Positions 1 to 9,482 of a DNA stretch of 64,000 nucleotides are shown here, piece after piece. The notes beneath the pieces were generated by a model. It was not told where the DNA came from, ran no database searches, and worked only from the letters and a program-made list of their open reading frames with translations. A program made the translations under genes and the position numbers. The DNA lies in assembly GCA_947184155.2 (NCBI GenBank), contig CAMXCT020000119.1, forward strand, positions 1-64,000, read 5' to 3'. The stretch's first letter is position 1. Every line of letters starts with the position of its first letter. This DNA comes from Cladocopium goreaui. Taxonomy: Eukaryota; Sar; Dinophyceae; Suessiales; Symbiodiniaceae.

Positions 1-239
1 TGACTGATCGTGCTGCGTCTGGAGCGAAAAGAAGGAGCTTGACGTCAGCATGTGGGAGTCGTGGAAGAAACATTCCTTTTGACACGGTATTGCTTTAGTT
101 TAATTAGTTTAGGGACTTACGCGCTGCGCTTGTGTTTGGTGTGCGTGGTTGACGTACGCGTTTGCCCGCGTAGTTCTGTAGGAATTTTGGAAGAAGCGTT
201 GGATCTGAACGCAGATTTGTGCAAGGCGCTTTTTCTACA
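1..239 (+). repeat. 5' LTR (3' portion) of the LARD-like element
   Basis: Matches 8401-8639 base for base except for 6 substitutions, all within the first 90 bases. It ends in CA at 238-239, the usual LTR 3' terminus, directly before the primer site. The true LTR start lies upstream of the window. Confidence 0.75.
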
Positions 240-250
240 TGGTAGCGGAG
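240..250 (+). other. Primer binding site, initiator tRNA-Met type
   Basis: TGGTAGCGGAG directly follows the LTR terminus. Eukaryotic initiator tRNA-Met 3' ends give TGGTAGCAGAG-like complements, one base different. The identical 11-mer follows the copia LTR at 46731-46741, so both elements could use the same primer. Confidence 0.6.
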
Positions 251-580
251 CTCTACGGAGCTACCCACACCATTCTCCGCTGACCCTTGTTGCAGTGTGC
301 TAAGGACGCTATCTAAGGTGAAGCTGAGATCGTTTGTATTGAGCTCCTGGATTTTCGCGAGATCTGTGTTGAGCTTGTACTAAGGTTCTGAAGTGATCAC
401 TAGGTTGGTACATTGCTGGTGTAGAGTCAAGGGCATGGCAGAGCTTGAGTATTCTTGATTTATGTGACGTGTTTTTGTTTCACTTGTGTGGCATGTTGGC
501 TGTGAGGTCATTGGTTGAGGATGACTTGTCAAGTGATTGCCAGAGATGACATGTTTTGGAATGCTTAGAGCATCTCGACA

Positions 581-750
581 GGCTGAGGTTGGGAGTAAGT
601 CCTGGAGACACAAGTGAGGTGTTTGGACAGTGAAGACTCCGACAACGTGCCTGGAGATGAGCATTGAGAATGTCCGGATAGGCTGAGGTTGGGAGTAGGT
701 CCTGGAGACACAAGTGGGTTGTTTGGACAATAGTAGAAACTCCGACAACT
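581..750 (+). repeat. Two 100-bp-period tandem units
   Basis: A unit beginning GGCTGAGGTTGGGAGTA at 581 recurs at 681. The two share about 65 bases, through the ACTCCGACAAC segment, with a few substitutions. It is non-coding sequence inside the LTR element. Confidence 0.7.
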
Positions 751-854
751 GGCCTAGAAGTCTTTGAAAGTAAAAATTGAGAAACCATTGGATTGTGAGT
801 GGAACCGTAGCGTTTAAGCTCAAGAGAAATATCGCCATATTATCTGTGCTAAGG

Positions 855-1148
855 ATGGACAACCGTCGTGAGAACCGGCCATTACGTGAAGCAATGGAGG
901 AACGGTACATTGAGTGGAGCGTTGGATTGGAGAAGGTGACGAACATCATGCGTATCGTACAGACCATGCTTGTCCTCATGGAATGGCTCCTACCTTTGCT
1001 CGAGGACATTGGTGTGAGCGCAAACCAAAGGGATATCATGACCATGTTTCGCGATCATCTCTCGGAATTGGAGATAGAGATGCAAAGGCAGATCCTTCAA
1101 CTACGTGAGCACATCCTAGGCAGATATCAGAGGTCATTGCAAGGTTAA
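855..1148 (+). CDS. Small helical protein, unknown
   Basis: 97 aa from the ATG at 855; the frame is open further up from about 777 without an ATG. The protein is almost wholly predicted helix, with heptad-like leucine and isoleucine spacing and an ED-I-G segment near the middle followed by an amphipathic stretch rich in Glu, Gln and Arg. No family is recognised. A weak resemblance in length and in the L-x-DIG pattern to the 89-aa ORF at 23024-23293 may be chance. It is the first ORF after the primer site, where a Gag-like structural protein would be expected, but no zinc knuckle is present. Confidence 0.4.
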   Translation: MDNRRENRPLREAMEERYIEWSVGLEKVTNIMRIVQTMLVLMEWLLPLLEDIGVSANQRDIMTMFRDHLSELEIEMQRQILQLREHILGRYQRSLQG

Positions 1149-1627
1149 AACACCTGTGACCCAGTGCTACGTGATAGCTATGACAGATATGGTCGATAGG
1201 GTTCCTGACAGTCGCTGTGTGGTAAGCGTGAAAATGGGTGACAACGCCGGAGCTGCATGTGAGAGTAGGTTGCAGTTGCGTTGCATGTTTGATTTTGTTG
1301 TGATTTGGTTGTGTAAGGGGTTTTGTGACTTTGGCAAGAAAGAGAGAGAGAGAGCCTGGAGAGTCACTAGGAAACTAGGAAGTTTGGTGATTTTGGCAGA
1401 GAGTGAGAGAGAGTGCCTGGAGAATCACTAGAGAGCATTGAAAGAGTTGAAAAGGAAAGTGGGCTGTACGGCAGGGTGCTGCATAGGTCCATGTTGAAAG
1501 TAAGAAAGAGTAACATCTCGACAGGTTGGTCAGGTTGTAGATGATTCAGGACGCACGGAGTGCACAGTGCGTGGTGCTACTGAGCCTGGCGTCATGCCTG
1601 GAGATGACAGTTAAAGAGAGAAAGTTC

Positions 1628-1737
1628 GGCATGAGAACCCGGAATGGTCCCAAGGTGACCAGGTTTAGTTGCCGCAGAGTTGAGAAAGATTGGCATGAGA
1701 ACCCGGAATGATCCCAAGGTGATCAGGTTTAGTTGCC
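1628..1737 (+). repeat. Tandem 46-bp units with covarying hairpin arms
   Basis: Units 1628-1673 and 1692-1737 are nearly identical. Each has a 5-bp stem around the 7-base loop CCAAGGT: TGGTC/GACCA (1645-1649 with 1657-1661) in the first and TGATC/GATCA (1709-1713 with 1721-1725) in the second. The middle pair changed from G-C to A-T on both sides. Confidence 0.65.
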
Positions 1738-2911
1738 ATAGATTGAAGAAACGTTGGCATGAGAACCACGGAGGGTCGAGTTTGCTTTGTCAGTGACCTT
1801 GGTTTAGTTGCCACATTTGTAATGTAATGCGTGAGTAATTGAACACCTGAGGTTCAGTAGTGTGCAGAAGCAGTGGAGCTTGACGGATGTTTGCACTGAC
1901 TGGTAACCTTGAGATTGGAGCCTGAAGCATTGGTGTTTGCCTGGCAGTGTAGGTACTAGAGTGCTGAGAGAGAGAGAGACAGGAACCGTCATGGCACTGG
2001 AGGCACAGTGGAACTTGGTGTTGAGACTGTGAGTTGACAACGGAGTGAGTTGTGTTTGCCTGTTTGGGAAGTTTGGTTGATTTGTCAGATGCATTAGGTA
2101 ACCAAGGATGCTGGTTTGAACTGCAGTTGCGAGTGCGTTTGATTGGGACATGTCGTGAGTCATTAGAAACGACCTGAGCTGAGTAAGTAGTGGAAACTGC
2201 TTTGAACTGTATTTTGAAACGAGACGGGAAACTTTGTTGTGAGTTTGTTTTCATGTTTTTTGACCGGAATTTGAACAGTTGTGCAGTCGCAGGCAGGTCA
2301 GGTATGACTTACGTTCTTTGGATTGTTGCAGTTGTGTGTGAAACCTGGTACAGATGCAGAGAGGGTCTAATATACCTGAGGCAGGTAGATACTCTGAAGT
2401 TGTTGTCAGACTGACTGGACTTTGTGTGAAGACAACTTGAATGCAAGTATTCCCTTTTGGCTTAGAGCAATCATACCGTACCTCTCTAGATGGATGGACG
2501 AACACGGAGGTTTCTGCAAGCTGAGTTTGGCTGTGAGACGAACTCTGTGGTCTTTATAGCAATGATTGCCAGTGTGGTTTGCCTACGATGGTTTTGGCAT
2601 TTCCTTTGGTAGAGATATAGTTTGAGAACAAGATGCTTGTGATGTTGGTGGACTCCGGAAGGTTTCCTTTGCGAACCTGGGTCACGTTGAGTGGACATCT
2701 TGTACTACCAGAAGGCTGGCATGGAGTTTTGCGAGATCTACAGCACTGAAGCTTTGCAGAAGATCCTGAGAGGAAGTAGAGCGGTAGTATAGTTTGTGCG
2801 TTTCGTGTTGCTCAGAGTGAAAAGCAAGAGAGGGAATCTGGGATTTGAGATTTGCAATTTTCCTTTGAGTTGAAGAGTTTTGACTTACAACAGAAAAGAA
2901 AAGAAATGGGC

Positions 2912-3157
2912 TGGACGGCAGGGTGCTGCATAGGTCCATAGGGAACTGGACGGCAGGGGCGATTACGACTTGCATAGGTTCCGGAAAGGAAAAGAAAAGT
3001 TGTAGAAAGTCAAAACGTGGACCAGATTGCAAGACGTTGCAAGGTTCACACATGAGCTAGATTGCAGACGTGCATAGGCTCAGAGAACAGATTTAAGTAA
3101 AAGAGAAAGAAACGAAGGGAACTGGACGGCAGGGGCGATTACGACTTGCTAGGTTCC
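2912..3157 (+). repeat. Five related hairpins with different arms
   Basis: Arms are TGGAC/GTCCA (2912-2916, 2934-2938), GGAAC/GTTCC (2942-2946, 2978-2982), GTGGACC/GGTTCAC (3017-3023, 3043-3049; one G-T mismatch), TGAGC/GCTCA (3053-3057, 3078-3082) and GGAAC/GTTCC (3118-3122, 3153-3157). Most share GCATAGG or GCAAGG immediately before the right arm. Arm sequences differ between copies but stay complementary. A relict copy with a broken arm lies near 1460-1490. Confidence 0.6.
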
Positions 3158-3391
3158 GAAACGTGAAACTGACTGAAATGAATGTAAATGTGCTGTCAGT
3201 TTGTAGCTCGACATGCTGTCTAAGTGAGAGACGAAGTATGGAGCTGTCTATTATGCTGGACTTGACGTGACATTTTGTCTGGACTTCTCATGTTTGTGTA
3301 AGTTTCATTCCACCGTTGCTGTTTTACTATAAGACAACTTTGGCTCAGTGTTTTTGCATTTTTGCTGCCCCCGCGATCGCTTTGAGATCCT

Positions 3392-3781
3392 ATGGCATCA
3401 ACGGCAATGGAATCCATTCGTCTTTGGTTGGCGTTGACTCCTAAGCAGTTTGAGGACTTGAACAATGGGAAGGAGGTTCAGCCTGACGAATATTCCAAGA
3501 GGTTTGGACTACGAAAAGACCCGGTTGCTGCCGTTGAGCGTGCTCAGTACTTCAATGATTGGACACCGGAAGGCCCCAAGGGTGAGTTTTGTGCCAAAGA
3601 CTATGTTCTGGTCGAGGTCGAGATTACCGCCATTGGCTATCTCCAGAAAGCCGAAGCGGGAGTGCTCTTGAAATATAAGCCCAACGAATACCGTTGGCAG
3701 GGAATGATGAAATCCGTAGAGTTTGACCAGTACGGAAATTTGTTATACAAGTTTTCCACGGAGGCTCACCAGATCATTTGA
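3392..3781 (+). CDS. Unknown 129-aa protein
   Basis: Opens with ATG in MASTAMESIRLWLALTP and ends at a TGA. Composition looks coding: balanced charge, regular hydrophobic spacing, and alternating beta-like segments such as VLVEVEITAIGYL near residues 70-82. No known domain or signal peptide is recognised. It lies centrally in the pol-less LTR element, after a pyrimidine/T-rich stretch at about 3350-3370 that could be a splice acceptor, though that is not demonstrated. Confidence 0.5.
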   Translation: MASTAMESIRLWLALTPKQFEDLNNGKEVQPDEYSKRFGLRKDPVAAVERAQYFNDWTPEGPKGEFCAKDYVLVEVEITAIGYLQKAEAGVLLKYKPNEYRWQGMMKSVEFDQYGNLLYKFSTEAHQII

Positions 3782-4427
3782 GCACAGAGGAAATATCCTC
3801 TCAATGTATAGGTTTTTCAATGGTTCCAGGTCGGGTGGTAGTGCTAGGCTTGGAAGCCGACGAAAGCTGCGAGGAGAAATGCAAAAGCGGTGATGAAAGA
3901 GCTGTCAAGCTGAGATTGGAGTGAAATGACAATTTTGGGATGTCTTGGAGCTTTAGAGTTTTGGACGATTTCGGACTGGACAGAACTTGGACTTGTGGAA
4001 CTCAGTGTGAGTAGTTTTCTGTCAGCTGTCATGAGTTTTGCATGAGTTTTCATTTTTGCTGCATGACATGTCTATGGGTTTCATGTGCACAGAAACCACG
4101 GTGATCTGTTTTGCAGTTTTGTGAAGAATTGTGCATGCATTGGCAGTTGGATCTGAATTGAGTTTGCGGTTTGCCACAAGTTTGCATTATTTTTGTTTTG
4201 TCTGAGACATTGGAGTTTGGTCACTCATATGTTACCTGTCAAGATGTGCGGCACGCATCTTGGGGTAGTATTGAGTGTGATCTTTGTCGGAAGTGTGATT
4301 CATCTGTTAAGGTGTGCGTCACACACCTTAGGATGAACAAGAGATAGTTTGTGCTTGGTATGGCATGAAATGGCTGAGCTGTGGTCTGCATGGTCATTAG
4401 AGGGATTGTCGAGTTGAATTGCAGATT
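3782..4427 (+). other. Spacer between small ORFs
   Basis: No supportable ORF. It is T- and G-rich and contains a paired ATCTGTTAAGGTGTGCG-type segment near 4240-4330 (GTGCGGCACGCATCTTGGG and GTGTGCGTCACACACCTTAGG), again palindrome-like. Confidence 0.4.
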
Positions 4428-5597
4428 ATGCCCAAGCTGTATTTGGGCCCCGGCTTATCCCAGCGGGTGCATCAGGCCTTGTCTAGGAGACTCGAACAAT
4501 TCATGGCAGCGAACGTGGGAGCTTCCGCAGCTACTGCAGCCCCAGCAGTTCCAGCATTGGGAGAAGAGTTTCCTGTGTCTGAGAATCCAGCGCTGTCGGG
4601 ACGGACAGGAGCGACTGAGACGGATTCCGAGAAGGAGAAAGAGCCAGATACTGCTCATGCACCTGGAGATGAGAAGGAAGACAAAGATGAAGGAGATGCT
4701 GGAAGAGATGAAGCTAGATCGAGATCTCCAAGGTTGAGAATGCATGAGTCGCCTGAACATGGTGATGTCACAGATTTGTTGAGTTCTACTACAGGCTTGG
4801 CTGTGGGAATCACGTCTTTGGTTGCTGCGCTGAAAGGATCAATGGGCAGGCTTGATGTCCTGATTCAGAGTAGTCATACTCTGCAGTCTGATCTTTGCAG
4901 ATCCCTGGAAGCCGTGGGAGAAGCGGTCACCAACATGGCACGTGCATCCGAATCTCTTGCTGCAGGTGTGAACCATAACACCAGCAGAGTCGGTGCACTG
5001 GTCGGAGAACTGACCAAGCTTCGAAAGCACGTTGAGTGGTCGCTTGATGCTTCGATGAAGGACACCCTCAAAGACAACAAGAAAGGTCGCTTAGATAGGG
5101 ACCAGTCGTTGCAAGACATTGTGTCTCAGCTACAGGAAGCCATGGATAAACTTCAAGAGAACCTGAAGCTGGTGGCAGAAAGAATCGAAAAGGGAGTGCC
5201 ATCAGCAGGAGCAAGTGGAACGCCATTGGTGGAAGTGCCCCCGGCGTATGACCCACCATTGGCACCTATGACGCCAGGTGGACCTGGGTTGAATGTCCCA
5301 CCGCCACCGGCGATGCCGGCAAGACCTGCAATCCCGGCGCCACCGACGCTGCAGACAATGAGATTCGCAGGGTATAGCCCAGCAAGGATGGGCGAAGGGG
5401 CAATGACGTATGCCCTGTCTTTGGAGGTGAAAGACATGAAATCGCCGGCAACCCAGGTGATCGAAGAGGGCACGGGGCGAGTGAGAGCCATTTCACCTAC
5501 CCCACGACACGATCCTCTGACGGGGACGGCAGCGTTTTCTCCTCTGGGATATATGCAGATTCCGGGAACGCGGGAATACCGCAGGATCTATCCCTGA
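4428..5597 (+). CDS. Coiled-coil protein with acidic and proline-rich regions
   Basis: About 389 aa from the ATG at 4428; upstream in-frame sequence has no ATG. Residues about 30-110 are Glu/Asp/Lys-rich and low in complexity. Residues about 115-250 form long heptad-patterned helices, likely a coiled coil. Residues about 260-310 are Pro/Ala/Gly-rich with PPPPAMPARPAIPAPP, and the tail is Arg/Pro-containing. No catalytic motif was seen. A structural, Gag-like multimerising role fits the position in an LTR element, but no zinc knuckle is present and the function is unknown. Confidence 0.5.
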   Translation: MPKLYLGPGLSQRVHQALSRRLEQFMAANVGASAATAAPAVPALGEEFPVSENPALSGRTGATETDSEKEKEPDTAHAPGDEKEDKDEGDAGRDEARSRSPRLRMHESPEHGDVTDLLSSTTGLAVGITSLVAALKGSMGRLDVLIQSSHTLQSDLCRSLEAVGEAVTNMARASESLAAGVNHNTSRVGALVGELTKLRKHVEWSLDASMKDTLKDNKKGRLDRDQSLQDIVSQLQEAMDKLQENLKLVAERIEKGVPSAGASGTPLVEVPPAYDPPLAPMTPGGPGLNVPPPPAMPARPAIPAPPTLQTMRFAGYSPARMGEGAMTYALSLEVKDMKSPATQVIEEGTGRVRAISPTPRHDPLTGTAAFSPLGYMQIPGTREYRRIYP

Positions 5598-7009
5598 TGT
5601 CTGTCCCTGAGCGGAGTGCCAAAGGCACTGGAATTCGCCTGGTCTAACGACAAGAGAATAGTTGATTGTATCAGCTCGAGGTTCACTTGTTGTTTTCAGA
5701 GATGACGGCATGGCTGAGCGCAAGCATTGGATTTGAGTTTAAAAGGGGGATGAGACATACCGTATCTACTGGTTTTGTATGCATATTTTTGTTTGAGGTT
5801 CGTTTTGTTGTCATATGTCTCTCAATGACGATAGCGAGAGCAACGTTCTTGAAGGCATTCAGAACTTGGAGTTGCTGGCAGATCTGAGGGAGACATCATG
5901 AAGAAAGGTTGAGATTGTTTTTGATTGGCTTGATTGCGATATTTTTCATGTTTGAGTTGTTGAGTGCATGACTTGAGTTTTGTTGCTTGAAACATGGAAC
6001 TTGATGTTGTGAGTGTTTTCACAAACATTTGGTATAATTGTGCTGTCATGGCATATGATGAGAACCTGGGAAGAAACTCGGACGGAATCTGAGTTTTAAG
6101 TAATTGGAAAAATCTTCCGGGGAATCTGATGCCATGATTCCAGACATATCGCACCCTCATGTCATGATATAGACTCAAACAAGACATACCACACCTCCGA
6201 GATCTTTAGGATGGATCAGATCAGACGTTGAAAGGGGGACGGCGATCTATGCGATGGTGGAGCTGTGAGAGCTATTCTGTTCTAGGATGTCTCTCACCGC
6301 TTCCTCATTCTGTGCCAATCTTAGCTAGTCCTTGTCCTGACTGTGAAAGACTTTCATTCAGAACATTTTGAATTGATTGTGCAGTGACTGTGAACTGTAC
6401 TTTACTTGCTCTGAATTTGAGATGAGTTGCATGATTGATATTACTTCACTTGCGTTTTCTTTTCACACGCCTACCTTCTTCACGAAGGTGCGGATTAGCT
6501 GAAACAGTTGGCCTTTGTTTTCGCGTTGACTCCGATCGTGCGACGTTAGGTTTCGTCTTGGGTCTTGTGTGTGTGTGTGTTTGTTCTGTTTGTTTTGTTC
6601 TGTTGTTGTTTTGTTTGTTGTAGGAAGGCAACAGCACTGTAGATATGTCGTTATTGACGCCATGGTTTATCCGAGGAACTGGATTTTGGAAGATGAGCTT
6701 AGTATTGGAAAGACTTTGGAGTCCTTGGACTGAGTCTTGTATTCCAACATCTGGCTTTCGCAACAGAGAAGATTTTGAATTTGAAAGCTACGACATTATG
6801 CATGAGTTGAATAAGATGAGTTTTGGATGATGCTTTATCATCTACTGTGAATTTTTGGAAGTACACGTACTTCCTTGGATACCTTTTGATCATGGATATG
6901 ATCTGGAACGTGAACACTTTTCTGTGGATATTCGAGTGATATCCATATCTGGAAGCTGATGAGATGTCATGTCGAAAGGGGGTATGGAAATTTGACACCC
7001 TGTGTGGAC

Positions 7010-7298
7010 CACCCTTTGGGTAAGGGTGAAGCGACATGCCATTCATCATGGTTGTATAGTTTGTGCACAGTAGATACGTGGAAGGCTACTGCAAGAGTTC
7101 ATCGCATCATGGAAGTTTGGTAGAGAACACTCTACTTATTGCGGAAGGAATCTTGTATGTGACCATCCTGTGTCACAATATTCTATTGGTCTTCGGACTT
7201 GTCATTTCTGACATCAGGATGATGTCATTGATCACTGGTCAACACTTGCCATTCACCAGTGATGACACCCCTGTGTGAGCACCCTTTGGGTAAGGGTG
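7010..7298 (+). repeat. Repeated palindromes
   Basis: CACCCTT/AAGGGTG pair around TGGGT at 7010-7028 and again at 7280-7298. Between them, ATCACTGGT/ACCAGTGAT pair at 7231-7239 and 7255-7263. The sequence flanking the two CACCCTT hairpins is itself repeated, with GTGTG before and CATTCATCA after. Confidence 0.65.
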
Positions 7299-7584
7299 AG
7301 TCAACACATGTCATTCATCAGTGATTGTGGTATATGGATCAGTTCTACATCTTATTCTGGATTCGACTTGAGTCTGGTACAGCTTATTGCCTGAACTGAA
7401 GATACTTACATTGGTTTGACATTGAGTTTACTTCTTGCGTCGTAGACACTGAACGTTGAGAAGGTTGTTCTCTCCAAGTGACGAGAATACAGCCATAAAC
7501 TCTTGGAGAAGAGTTTAAGCTAGCTGGACATATCTGATGGAGAGAACCTACTACACTTTGAACTTGGACTTTGAGATGCATTGG

Positions 7585-7670
7585 CATTGTGAGGACAATG
7601 GTCATATTTGGGCATCTTATTTGTCTGAGAGTTTTGTGATGAGATGTTTCGGTATTGTGAGGACAATACC
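7585..7670 (+). repeat. Two hairpins with the same loop and different arms
   Basis: The loop TGAGGA is identical. Arms are CATTG/CAATG at 7585-7600 and GGTATTG/CAATACC at 7651-7670. The C-G pair of the first is T-A in the second, a compensatory change. Confidence 0.6.
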
Positions 7671-8400
7671 TACATCATCGTCATCGTGACCTATGGATCA
7701 TACACTTGATCTTATGGTGTGTTTTTATCGTTCCTGAGATGACTTTGATTATCTCTATGAGGACGACATTGTTTTGACACGACTTTGATCTACATTGTGG
7801 ATTGGCTATTACAGTGGTCGAAAGATTTCAGCGATACAACTGTACTTGGCTGACCTACATTGACAATGTCGAACAGAACATTCTATTCTCCATTGAGGTT
7901 GAAAGCTGTGAGATGCTATCTCTATGTGGAAAGCTGATTTGGAGAAAGAACTTTGTGTTCTGACTATGCTTTGTATTTAGAAGAAGGTTGTACAGACACC
8001 TTGTGTGAATCACTTCGTTCTTGAGAAGTTAGTCAGCGTTTGACTAATGAGCTGGTTATTCACGTTTGGATGAGAACCAGTTTGGTTTGAGAACTTTTGG
8101 AAGTGTTTCGATGATTTTGGAATTCATCTAGTGAAATTGAGTTTTGTAGACTTCTAGCAGCTGGAATAGTTTCAACAAACCTTTATTTGAAGAACTTGAG
8201 GTTTGTTAACTGGAAACCTGAAATCGAGTTTACCAGTTGAGACATTGGCTCGAAGGACTGGTGTCAGAAGTTCATTTAATGAACAGAAGCTGCTGTGTCA
8301 CATAACTTGACATAAGACAGACCGACACAGGGAACACGAACACATCTTTCTTCTTGCTTTGGTTTTTGTTTTGTTTGTTTGTTGTGTTTGTGTTTCTCTG

Positions 8401-8639
8401 TGACTGATCGTGTTGCGTCTGAAGCGAAAAGAAGGAGCTTGACGTCGGCATGTGGGAGTCGAGGGAGAAACATTCCTTTTGACACGGCATTGCTTTAGTT
8501 TAATTAGTTTAGGGACTTACGCGCTGCGCTTGTGTTTGGTGTGCGTGGTTGACGTACGCGTTTGCCCGCGTAGTTCTGTAGGAATTTTGGAAGAAGCGTT
8601 GGATCTGAACGCAGATTTGTGCAAGGCGCTTTTTCTACA
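8401..8639 (+). repeat. 3' LTR of the LARD-like element (minimum extent)
   Basis: Near-identical to 1-239 and ends with the same CTACA, after which the sequence diverges from the primer-site side. The true start could lie upstream of 8401; it cannot be fixed because the 5' copy is cut by the window edge. Confidence 0.7.
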
Positions 8640-9074
8640 CTACATTGCGACAGCATTGGTACTGTAGCAAATGCAATGACAGTTTTTGCATTCAAGCTTT
8701 TTTTGCATGTTGCTCAGCTTTGCGGATACTGCCAAGTAAGCCGCTGACTGTGACCATACAACGGATGGCTGCATCTCCCCTATGAAACTAGGGGCATGCG
8801 CCCCCGTTTGATTTTGACGGCGATGGCATGGTTGGGAGCCGCTCCCTGGCTTTCTTTGCTTCCTTATTGTCATTGCTGGCCCCCCCTCAAGGGGGGGTTC
8901 TGATTTCTTTGACCAGTGGACTACTGATCGCAGCTGACAGTTAAGAGGATGGCTATTACGTTCAAGAAGGCCCACTACGAGCTGATCTGAGAGGACTCTG
9001 AGAGGGATTTCGTAGTAGCTTGCTTTCGTGTACAGCTAGGCTCATGCTAGGGCTAACCACCGAGCTGAGTCTTC
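8640..9074 (+). other. Spacer between LTR element and LINE
   Basis: No ORF supported. It holds two strong hairpins: GGGGC/GCCCC near 8791-8804 and a C7/G7 stem with a TCAA loop at 8880-8897. Confidence 0.5.
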
Positions 9075-9482
9075 ATGTCTGCCTGTGCAGCTGCGACAAA
9101 TAATTCGTTTGTTATGGTTGGACTTGTTCCACCGTACCCCCACACTGGTACACACCCCCCACATGCAGATCAAAACAATGACATCGTGGGTGATACGTCA
9201 GAGATCCACCGTGGGGTACCCACAGTTGGTCTGACGGATACCTCCAACAACGATAACGCTACGCCTTCCCATGCAGTTCTAGGCAGTAAAGATTTTGCAG
9301 CAGTCCCTCATCTTCACGATGATGAGATGTTGGAGCCGGATAATATTAGTGTACGTGCTCAGTGTCCAAATGCAGGAGCATCCGCCAACGGAGACTGTCC
9401 AGTCCAACCTCAATGCTTTTTGCGACAATACAAGTCCATCCGATATCTATGCTGCTGGACTACGCCCGTCAGATATTGGTAA
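9075..9482 (+). pseudogene. ORF1 linker fragment, frameshifted from the methyltransferase
   Basis: This frame gives linker sequence like the second DNMT copy: a PPH-x-x-NNDI segment, one RGVPTVG octapeptide and LEPDNISVRAQ (copy 2 has LEPASATVSAQ). After about 9360 the homology continues in the next frame (9295-11961), so a +1 frame change separates linker and methyltransferase. Either this copy carries a 1-base indel or there is frameshifting. The ATG at 9075 may simply be the first one after a 5' truncation. Confidence 0.6.

Larger units (their letters stand above)
1149..3391 (+). other. Non-coding interior with hairpin repeats
   Basis: 2.2 kb without a credible ORF. It contains the 46-bp tandem units at 1628-1737, GA-rich runs near 1345-1360 and 1970-1980, and five related hairpins at 2912-3157 (listed separately). 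Confidence 0.6.
5598..8400 (+). other. Non-coding 3' interior of the LTR element
   Basis: No convincing ORF in 2.8 kb. It contains T/G-rich tracts at about 6540-6625 (with TG dinucleotide repeats near 6567-6582) and 8345-8400, palindromes at 7010-7028 and 7231-7298, and the loop-conserved hairpins at 7585-7670. Confidence 0.6.
1..8639 (+). mobile_element. LTR retroelement without recognisable pol (LARD-like)
   Basis: Bases 1-239 and 8401-8639 are direct repeats with 6 differences by eye. Both end in CTACA, and the upstream one is followed at once by a primer-site-like TGGTAGCGGAG. This is the layout of LTR, primer site, interior and LTR. The 8.1-kb interior has only three plausible ORFs (855-1148, 3392-3781, 4428-5597). 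No protease, integrase, RT or RNase H motif was seen in any frame. By structure it is a large retrotransposon derivative that would need enzymes supplied in trans. The window opens inside the 5' LTR, so its left end is not visible. Confidence 0.7.

Noticed and set aside
380..1045. 221-codon minus-strand frame in the LTR element
   Set aside because: Repetitive translation (paired CLQDLLPTSA segments) arising from the tandem repeats on the opposite strand; antisense shadow.
3335..3350. Possible relic of the dinoflagellate spliced leader (TTTGGCTCA)
   Set aside because: Only about 9 bases match and the upstream CCGTAGCCATT part is absent; no convincing leader relic was found in the window.
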